The notes under the pieces are model-generated. The model searched no databases. It was given only the letters and a program-made list of their open reading frames with translations, and was not told the origin of the DNA. The position numbers were made by a program, and so were the translations under genes. A stretch of DNA of 64,000 bases from positions 26,218 to 90,217 of the forward strand of contig CAZDHW010000004.1 of assembly GCA_964505415.1 (NCBI GenBank). Direction: 5' to 3'. This DNA comes from DTDR01 sp964505415 (GTDB taxonomy: Bacteria; Hydrothermota; Tepidihabitantia; Tepidihabitantales; DTDR01). Below, in pieces: positions 52,728-60,200 of this stretch (the stretch's first letter is position 1; every line of letters starts with the position of its first letter).

Positions 52728-53660
52728 ATGTTTTGCTTTTTAATATTTTTAAATTTCCTTCTTTTTAAAGAAGTTAAGATTGCCTATGTGGATATGGATA
52801 AAATTCTTAAAGAATATCAAGGGGCTAACGAAGTTTTACGACAACTGCAGAAAGATATTGACGAATGGGAAAAGGAAGCTGATTCTTTAAAAAATCTTAT
52901 TAACAAATCAAAGGAAGAATTGGAGATAAAAAAATTAATGTTGACCGAAGAAGGCTTAAAAATTGAGCTGGAAAAGATTAGTAATTTAGAAAAGAGATAT
53001 AACGATTTTCTTTACGAAATCTGGGGGAAAGGAGGGCGTTTAGAAAGGAGGCAGAGGGAGTTAATCTCACCGATAACCGAAAAGATTAGCGAAGTAATAA
53101 AAAAGATTGCCGAAGGCGAAGGGATAACAATTGTCCTTGATGCCAGTAATGCCAAAATTTTATATGCCGAACCGGAGTTAGATATTACTCAATTGGTTTT
53201 GGCGGAATTAAATAGAGAATATGCTAAAAAAGAAGGGGTAGCAACCAAGGAGATTTCGGTTGGCATCATTCCTTTTTATGAAAGGGAAGCCCAAGCAAAA
53301 GAAAGAAAACTGGGAGATTATTTCTATTCTAATCTTTTTAATTTTCTTAAAAGAAATCCGAATATCAAATTAGCCGCCGAGAAAGATATGGGAGATGCTT
53401 TAAGTCGGCACAATCTTAAAATCGGTGATAAAGTGGAAAGAAACACTGCCTTTCTTATTGGTCAGGAACTTTCTTTAGATTATATTCTCTACGGTATAGT
53501 AAGTATGAGTGGTAAAAAAATTATTTGCGAGCTAAAAATCATTGATATAAAAAATAATAGCGACATCTCGGTCGGGAAAGCCGAAGGTGGAAGTAAAGAA
53601 GAGACCTTAGGAAAATTGAACGACCTTGTTGGCCGGGCCTTTTATCGTTTGATAAGATAA
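52728..53660 (+). CDS. Skp/OmpH-like chaperone fused to a TolB/CsgG-like domain
   Basis: 310 residues. A short signal-like N-terminus leads into KIAYVDMDKILKEYQGANE and a long coiled coil, then EGEGITIVLDAS, the Skp (OmpH) pattern, ending near residue 170. The C-terminal 140 residues read SVGIIPFYERE, LGDYFYSNLFNFL and LSLDYILYGIVSMSG, the pattern of TolB N-terminal/CsgG-type lipoprotein domains. Skp escorts outer-membrane proteins, and skp sits before lpxD in many diderms, as here. The fusion is unusual. Confidence 0.75.
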   Translation: MFCFLIFLNFLLFKEVKIAYVDMDKILKEYQGANEVLRQLQKDIDEWEKEADSLKNLINKSKEELEIKKLMLTEEGLKIELEKISNLEKRYNDFLYEIWGKGGRLERRQRELISPITEKISEVIKKIAEGEGITIVLDASNAKILYAEPELDITQLVLAELNREYAKKEGVATKEISVGIIPFYEREAQAKERKLGDYFYSNLFNFLKRNPNIKLAAEKDMGDALSRHNLKIGDKVERNTAFLIGQELSLDYILYGIVSMSGKKIICELKIIDIKNNSDISVGKAEGGSKEETLGKLNDLVGRAFYRLIR

Positions 53661-54290
53661 ATGGAAAATTCTTTTATTTCTAAAAAGGCAAAAATTGCCA
53701 AAAATGTTCTTATCTATCCATTTACTTATATTGGTGATAATGTTTTCATTGATGAAAATACGATAATCTATCCTTTTGTTTGCATTTTAAAAAATACCAA
53801 GATTGGTAAGAATTGTCGGATTTTTCCGGGTGCTTTAATTGGTTTTGATGGTTTTGGTTATGAGAAAAGAGGAGAAAAGTATATTCCTCTTTCCCATAAT
53901 GGCTGGGTGATAATTGAAGATGATTGTGATATTGGACCCAATGTGACTATCGCCTTAGCGAAAGAAGGGGAGACCAAGATTGGTCAGGGGACAAAGATTG
54001 ATGCCTTGGTTCATATTGGTCATAATGTGAAGATTGGTAAAAATTGCGTCATTATTGCTCAGGTAGGGATTGGTGGTAGTAGCAAGATTGGTGATAATTG
54101 TATTTTGGCTGGGCAAGTGGGCGTTAGGGACCATTGTGAAATTGGCGATAATTCAATTGTCTATGCGAAATCAGCGGTCTTTAAATCTATTCCGAAAAAT
54201 AGTAAATATTCGGGCATTCCCGCTCGTCCCCATTTTCTCAATCTAAAATATTGGGTAAAACTTTTAAAAGATGTTCCAAAGAACCATTAA
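53661..54290 (+). CDS. lpxD: UDP-3-O-acylglucosamine N-acyltransferase, short form
   Basis: 209 residues. A left-handed beta-helix of hexapeptide repeats includes GALIGFDGFGYEK and the catalytic region VHIGHNVKIG, then IPARPHF near the end. LpxD adds the second acyl chain in lipid A synthesis. Typical LpxD is about 340 residues with an N-terminal uridine-binding domain that is absent here, so nucleotide recognition must differ. The ATG follows the upstream stop directly. Confidence 0.85.
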   Translation: MENSFISKKAKIAKNVLIYPFTYIGDNVFIDENTIIYPFVCILKNTKIGKNCRIFPGALIGFDGFGYEKRGEKYIPLSHNGWVIIEDDCDIGPNVTIALAKEGETKIGQGTKIDALVHIGHNVKIGKNCVIIAQVGIGGSSKIGDNCILAGQVGVRDHCEIGDNSIVYAKSAVFKSIPKNSKYSGIPARPHFLNLKYWVKLLKDVPKNH

Positions 54291-55035
54291 AGATGAAATC
54301 ACCTTTTCTGCTTTTGGAGTTTATTTTAAAGAAAATGTTATTGTTAAATGTTATCCCGCCAAGCCTCATACAGGAATTGTTATTAATGGCGAAAAATTAA
54401 CGGTTGATAAAATAGCTGTTGAAAATAATACCACCGTCTTTAAAACCCCAAAAGAAAAAATATTTCTTATTGAACATTTTTTAGCAGTCCTTTTTATTCT
54501 AAAAATTGATAATCTTCTTATTGAAATCTTCGGCAAGGAATTTCCCTTTTTTGATGGTAGTGGCAAAGAATACTATTTAGCCTTAAAGGATTTAGTGATT
54601 GACCAGCTTCCTTATAAAAAATCCTTTATTGAAATCAAAAAAAAATTATTAATTACGGATAATAAAAACTTCATTTTTTTATTGCCAAAAAAAGATTTTT
54701 CTATCTCCCTTATCATCACCTTTCCCCATTATTTTTCTTTTAAGATAGTTAAAGAAAACAATTTTTTAAAAATCCTTTCCGCCCAGACACCAATTCCTAT
54801 CAAAATCTTAAAAAAGGAAGATTTTGATTTTTTAAAAAATTTCGGCTATTATCAAAAAGGGGCTTGGCTTTTAGGCAGAGGTTCTTTTGCTTCTCATAAA
54901 CTGCTTGATTTTTTTGGTAATTTAAAAATTTTGAATAAAGAAATAAAAGGCAAAATTATTGCCTTTCGTCCTTCCCACAAATTGAATATAAAATTAATAA
55001 ACAAACTTATTAAGGAGGAGAAAAATGGACATTGA
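54271..55035 (+). CDS. lpxC: UDP-3-O-acyl-N-acetylglucosamine deacetylase (divergent)
   Basis: 254 residues. TIKDEITFSAFGVYF replaces the usual GxGLHSG start, EHFLAVLFILKIDNLLIEI holds the Glu-His pair, FFDGSGKEY the DGS motif, ASHKLLDFFGNL the HKxxDxxGD block and FRPSHKLN the final His. It commits the pathway to lipid A. The zinc ligands appear present but the flanking loops are weak. It overlaps lpxD by 20 nt and fabZ by 11 nt. Confidence 0.85.
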   Translation: MFQRTIKDEITFSAFGVYFKENVIVKCYPAKPHTGIVINGEKLTVDKIAVENNTTVFKTPKEKIFLIEHFLAVLFILKIDNLLIEIFGKEFPFFDGSGKEYYLALKDLVIDQLPYKKSFIEIKKKLLITDNKNFIFLLPKKDFSISLIITFPHYFSFKIVKENNFLKILSAQTPIPIKILKKEDFDFLKNFGYYQKGAWLLGRGSFASHKLLDFFGNLKILNKEIKGKIIAFRPSHKLNIKLINKLIKEEKNGH

Positions 55036-55456
55036 AAAAATTAAAGAAATTTTGCCCCATCGGGCTCCTTTTTTATTTTTAGATAAGGTATTGGAATTAA
55101 AAGATAATAAGGTAATTGCCTTAAAACAGGTAAGTTATAATGAGTGGTTCTTTTCGGGTCATTTTCCCAATTTTCCGATTATGCCTGGTGTTTTGATGTT
55201 AGAGGCAATGGCGCAGGCAAGCGGAATTTTGATTTACCAAAGTTTAACAGAAAAAGAAGAAGATTTAATCCCCTTATTTTTAGGGGTGGAAAAGGCTCGT
55301 TTTCGGAAAATGGTAAAGCCCGGTGATACTTTAATAATTGAAGCCGAGATAAAAAATAAACTGGGTAAGATATATAAAGTAATTGGCAATATCAAAGTAA
55401 ATAATGAGCTTGCTTGTGAAGGCGAATTAATCTTAGGCTTCCAAAAGCAAGAATAA
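55025..55456 (+). CDS. fabZ: (3R)-hydroxyacyl-ACP dehydratase
   Basis: 143 residues, one hot-dog domain. LPHRAPFLFLDKV and SGHFPNFPIMPGVLMLEAMAQ carry the catalytic His and Glu. It acts in fatty acid elongation and competes with LpxA for hydroxyacyl-ACP. AAGGAGG lies before the ATG within the lpxC end. Confidence 0.96.
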   Translation: MDIEKIKEILPHRAPFLFLDKVLELKDNKVIALKQVSYNEWFFSGHFPNFPIMPGVLMLEAMAQASGILIYQSLTEKEEDLIPLFLGVEKARFRKMVKPGDTLIIEAEIKNKLGKIYKVIGNIKVNNELACEGELILGFQKQE

Positions 55457-55458
55457 CT

Positions 55459-56235
55459 TTGAAAAAGCTCTCACCTTTAGCGAAGATTTCCAAGAAGGCA
55501 ATTATTGAAGAAGAAGTAATTATCCATTCCTTTGTAATAATTGAAGAACAGGTGAAAATTGGCCAGGGGACAGAAATCTTTCCCTATACGGTAGTCTTTA
55601 AAGGCACGGAGATTGGCAAGAATAATAAAATCTATCATGGTTGCCTTTTGGGATTGGCACCTTTTGATTTAAAATATAAAGGCGAAAATTCATTTTTAAA
55701 AATTGGTGATAACAATATTATTCAAGCCTATACCCAGATATCCAAGGCAACTGGTGAAGGCAATTTCACTATCATCGGCAATAACAATTTCATTATGGCC
55801 TATTGTCATATTGCCCATAATTGCAAGATTGGCAACAACAACATCATTACTAATCATACTCAGATTGGTGGTCATTGTGAGATCTTTGATTATGTGAATA
55901 TTGGTGGTAATTGTGGGCTTCATCAGTATGTAAGGATTGGTAGTTATGCCTTTGTTGGTGCCTTTTCTTATTTAAAAAAGGATTTATTACCCTTTATGAT
56001 TGGTGAAGGCAATCCCTTTAAGGTTTATGGGATAAACACGGTTGGTTTAAAAAGGGCAAATTTTAGTAAAGAAAAGATTGAAATATTAAAAAAAGTTTAT
56101 CGGATTATTTATCGCTCCAAATTAAATTTAAGTCAGGCATTAAAATATATAGAAGAAAGCTTGCCAAAAATAGAAGAGATTAAATTAATCATTGATTTTA
56201 TCAAAAACTCAAAAAGGGGAATTTGCTTAAAATAA
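55459..56235 (+). CDS. lpxA: UDP-N-acetylglucosamine acyltransferase
   Basis: 258 residues. Beta-helix hexapeptides contain the catalytic-His segment CHIAHNCKIGNN, and the C-terminal helical part starts at INTVGLKRANFS. It performs the first acylation of lipid A synthesis. Start is a TTG at 55459, 2 nt after the fabZ stop; no closer ATG exists in frame. lpxB and lpxK are not in the window. Confidence 0.94.
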   Translation: MKKLSPLAKISKKAIIEEEVIIHSFVIIEEQVKIGQGTEIFPYTVVFKGTEIGKNNKIYHGCLLGLAPFDLKYKGENSFLKIGDNNIIQAYTQISKATGEGNFTIIGNNNFIMAYCHIAHNCKIGNNNIITNHTQIGGHCEIFDYVNIGGNCGLHQYVRIGSYAFVGAFSYLKKDLLPFMIGEGNPFKVYGINTVGLKRANFSKEKIEILKKVYRIIYRSKLNLSQALKYIEESLPKIEEIKLIIDFIKNSKRGICLK

Positions 56236-56264
56236 ATTTAATAAAATAAATACCTTTTTTAAAT

Positions 56265-56528
56265 TTAAATGATTAAAAGTAGTATGATACCTAAAATCGC
56301 ACCTAAGAACCAAAGGAAATCTTCTATTGTTCTGATACGGAAAGGAGATTTAGTAAACTGATTTTTAACATTGCCGAAAGTGAGTAAAAAAAGGTAAAGG
56401 GTAACAAAAAGAATAAGGAGGAAATCTTTATAGCTCTTAACTTTAAAGATTATACCATAAAGTGCTAAGAGAAGGATTAAAATCAATTTACCAACTTTCT
56501 TAATTGAAATGTTCAGTTTTCTGTTCAT
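56265..56528 (-). CDS. Small three-helix membrane protein
   Basis: 87 residues with hydrophobic helices at about 13-30, 36-52 and 68-87 and a basic N-terminus. No family recognised. AGGGAG (minus strand, 56540-56535) sits 6 nt before the ATG and overlaps the stop region of the upstream mini-gene, which suggests coupled expression. It converges on lpxA. Confidence 0.6.
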   Translation of the reverse strand: MNRKLNISIKKVGKLILILLLALYGIIFKVKSYKDFLLILFVTLYLFLLTFGNVKNQFTKSPFRIRTIEDFLWFLGAILGIILLLII

Positions 56529-56531
56529 TTT

Positions 56532-56654
56532 CTACTCCCTTACTAAAAGTGCATTGACTGCTGCAAAAATCATTCTACCATGTACTGCATAATTATTAAT
56601 CAAAAGTTGTTTAGTTATTCGATTCATTATCTCACTTCTTTTAGTTTTAAACAT
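56532..56654 (-). CDS. Putative 40-residue protein
   Basis: A 40-codon frame starting MFKTKRSEIMNRITKQLL and ending AAVNALLVRE. The evidence is positional: a TATAAT (56664-56659) and TTGACT (56685-56680) lie directly upstream with the -10 ending 4 nt before the ATG, and the stop abuts the ribosome site of the next gene. It could also be a translated leader controlling that gene. No family recognised. Confidence 0.45.
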   Translation of the reverse strand: MFKTKRSEIMNRITKQLLINNYAVHGRMIFAAVNALLVRE

Positions 56655-56658
56655 AAAA

Positions 56659-56685
56659 ATTATAACAAAATTAAAAAAAAGTCAA
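56659..56685 (-). promoter_or_regulatory. Promoter of the two small minus-strand genes
   Basis: On the minus strand, TTGACT (56685-56680), 15 bp, TATAAT (56664-56659), then 4 nt to an ATG. The spacer is one base shorter than at most other promoters here. Confidence 0.55.
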
Positions 56686-56721
56686 GAGTTATTTAATATC
56701 AAGTAAATCCTTTTTTTGGCC

Positions 56722-56847
56722 CTAAAACTCAATAATTTTTAATCCCGCGTCCCAATCAGCGATATAGGCATAATTATTAGCAATGGCTACACCTTCGGCA
56801 TTATGAACCAAACGGCCAAGAACCGATCTTCCGACAATTTAAAGAAT
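56722..56847 (-). pseudogene. Remnant of an LVIVD-repeat protein
   Basis: A 41-codon open stretch ending in a stop at 56724-56722 reads NAEGVAIANNYAYIADWDAG followed by LKIIEF, the last blade of an LVIVD-type beta-propeller. An in-frame stop at 56850-56848 closes it upstream, there is no start codon, and the rest of the propeller is missing, so this is a decayed 3' end. Confidence 0.65.
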
Positions 56848-57017
56848 CTTAAGAGTAAATTAAAGAAAAAATACTTTTATAATCTAATAAAAATTATTCT
56901 TTATTTTTGGTAAAGGGCATGTAAACACCTTAACAAAAAACCCTAATTATCTTTTAACTGACAACCAAAGCGAAATTGGGGTTAAAAACTGTTTTATTAA
57001 AAGAAAAAAGCAAAATT
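56848..57017. other. Intergenic stretch without recognisable genes
   Basis: AT-rich sequence between the LVIVD remnant and the gap. No open frame, RNA gene or repeat could be supported. Confidence 0.5.
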
Positions 57018-57117
57018 NNNNNNNNNNNNNNNNNNNNNNNNNNNNNNNNNNNNNNNNNNNNNNNNNNNNNNNNNNNNNNNNNNNNNNNNNNNNNNNNNNN
57101 NNNNNNNNNNNNNNNNN
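57018..57117. other. Assembly gap (100 N)
   Basis: Exactly 100 N, a placeholder of unknown true length between the LVIVD remnant and the C25 peptidase promoter. Confidence 0.99.
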
Positions 57118-57164
57118 GTTTTTTTATTTTATGATAAAGCTTAAAAAAGACATGAAAAGTTTTA

Positions 57165-57193
57165 TTGACAAAAAATTAAATTAAGGTTATAAT
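57165..57193 (+). promoter_or_regulatory. Promoter of the C25 peptidase gene
   Basis: Consensus TTGACA (57165-57170), 17 bp, TATAAT (57188-57193). AAGGAGG follows before the ATG at 57221, so this mRNA has a leader of about 20 nt, unlike the leaderless set. Confidence 0.75.
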
Positions 57194-57220
57194 TCCTTAT
57201 GAGATTAAAAGGAGGTGAAA

Positions 57221-60200
57221 ATGCGTATTAAAGGTATTTTTTTAATGTTATTTGTTGTTAATTTTATTTTTGCTGGCTTTATTATTAGGGAATACCAATT
57301 TTCCGAAAAGGGATTAAGGGTCTCTAAGGTTGATGGTTATGATTTAATTAGTTTAGAAGGTTGCGATTTAAGAATTGAAGATATTGGTGCTCCCATTGTT
57401 CCTTTTAAAAATATTAATCTTTTAATTCCACCAACAGCAGAAATTACTTCTTGTGAAATATTGGAAGCCGAAAGAATTGAAATCCCTGGAAATTATTATC
57501 TCTATCCAGCCCAATTACCAAGGCCAATTGGTGAAGAGAAAGAATTTCCTTTTATTGCTCCCAATCCTGAGATTTATGAAAAAGAAGAAGAGTATCCAAA
57601 GGATTTATACAAAATAATTCCCAGTGGCAATAAATCAGGTTTTCGTATTGGCGGAATTTTTCTTTTTCCATTAAGATATCTACCAAAAGAACGAAAGTTA
57701 ATTCTTTATAAGAAAATAAAGATTAAAATCAATTATGAGGAAGGTAAACATTTTCCAATCTTTTTAACCCGTTCGCAAAAAGAGTTATTTTCCTTAGATG
57801 TAAAATATTTGGTAGAAAATAAGGAAGATATTGAAAGGTTTTCACCACCAGTAAGGGAGAGTGATAATCCGGAGATTGATTATATTATTCTAACCGATAC
57901 CAATTTAGTTTCTTCTTTTATTCCTTTAAGGGACTTTTTAAGAAAGACAGGCTATTGGACTGAGATTAGGACAAAACAATGGGTAAATAATAATTATTCT
58001 GGAAGGGATTTAGAAGAAAAGATAAGAAATTTTATAAAGAATTATTTCCAAACACAAGGTCTTAAATATGTCTTACTTGGTGGTGATGGTGATACTAACA
58101 ATCCCGTTATTCCGACAAGACAGGCCGGTCCAGTAAGAGTTGATACTTTTATCAGATATATTGCCTGTGATTTATATTATGCGGATTTGGATTGGTCTTG
58201 GGATGGTAACAATGATAATAGGTTTGGCCAATGGACAGGAGATACTCTTTATGATACTGTTGATTTATACCATGATATTTATATTGGTAGAATTCCGGTT
58301 GAAAATGCTTCTCACATAAATAATTTTATAAATAAACTATTCAGATATTTAAAGACACCGGATACAACCTATCAAAAGAAATTACTTTTGCCAGGTGCTA
58401 CCCTTTGGACTGGTTATAATCATATGCAATCGCAGGATTCCATTGATTTATTCTCACCAGCGGATTGGATTGATAGAAAATTAGACCAAGATTCAAATGG
58501 TGCAAGAACTTATGAAGTTAGGGATTCAATAAACCAAAAATTCCATTTTGTCCATCTTGTTGCCCACGGAAATTATGAAGGTAGTTGGATAACAAGTAGT
58601 GCTCCTCAATATCATAGAAATTACACTGGACAGCAGACAAATACCAACTCTTTATGTATAATAAATGCTATCTCTTGTAATACTGGTACCTTTGATTCTG
58701 CAGTTTCGCCTTCCTGTTTAGCCGAATCAGCCTTAAATGCACCAAATGCGGCAATTGGTGTTATTATGAATACCCGATTTGGTTGGGGAACTCCACCCTC
58801 TATAGGACCTTCGGAACTTCTTGATGTGAGGTTTTATGACCATTTCTTTTCAAGGGATTCAGTAAGATTTTCTCCTTGTCACCAATCATCAAAAGAGAGA
58901 TATCGAGTTCTGGCATTAAATCAATATCAAATTTGGCGCTGGTGTTATTATGAGTTGACATTATTTGGTGAGCCATCAATGTATATGTGGAAGGATTATC
59001 CAAAAAGGATGGTTGCCTATTTCCCACATCAAATACCAACTGGCAATCAGGTATTTCCTTGTACAGTAAAGACATTAATCGGAACCCCAGTTAGTAATGC
59101 CTTGGTTACCTTATGGAAAGGAAGTGAAGTATATACAAAGGGTTATACCAATTCTAACGGCATTGTTACTTTTAATATCAATCCCACTACTGCTGGTTAT
59201 ATGTATGTTACCGCCACAAAACCAAATTATATTCCTTATGAAGATTCCAGTGAAGTGAGATTGATTGCCTATGATGTTGGTGTTATTCAGATTATTTCAC
59301 CAACTGGTATTATTGATTCTGGTCAAACAATAACCCCCCAGGCAAGGGTGAAAAATTTTGGGATTTACCCAGCAAGTTTCCAAGCAACTTTTAGAATCGG
59401 CACCTTCTATAATCAGACAATAAGTTATAACAATTTACCACCGGGTGATTCGGTTGTTTTAAGCTTTACTCCTTGGCAGGCGATTCAGCGGGGAAGCCAT
59501 TTAGTAAAATGTACGGTTGCTTATGCTAATGATGAAGTTCCTAATAACAATTCTTTAACTGATTCAGTATTCGTTCGGGTATTAGATGTTGCCGTTTTAC
59601 AGATTATCTCACCAAGCGGAACAGTTGATTCTGGAAGCATTATTATTCCGCGGGCAAAGATAAAGAATTTTGGTAATGTAAATTCTTCATTTAATTGTCA
59701 ATTTCGGATTGGCACCTTTTATAATCAAACACAAAATGTCAATCTAAATCCAGGAGATTCTCTTATTTTGGCTTTTCCTAATTGGCCGGCAATTCAAAGA
59801 GGAAGCCATATTGTAAAATGTACCGTTGCCTTAAATGGTGACCGAATTCCTAATAATAATTATCAAACTGGTAATGTCTTTGTTTTAGTAAAAGATGTGG
59901 CTGTTACCCAGATTGTCTCACCTCAAGGAAATGTTGATTCGGGCGTCACCATTACTCCCCAGGCAAGGGTGAAAAATTATGGCAATCAAACCGAGAATTT
60001 TAAAGTAAGATTTACTATCGGCACATTCTATTTAGATTCTTTAACAATAAACCTTTCGCCTGATAGAGAAACCTTATTAAGTTTTAGTCCGTGGACAGCA
60101 AATCAATTAGGAACCCATACGGTAAAATGCACTACTTTATTAGTTGGCGATATGTTGCCAATTAATAATTATTTGACTACCCAGGTGACAGTAGGAACAA

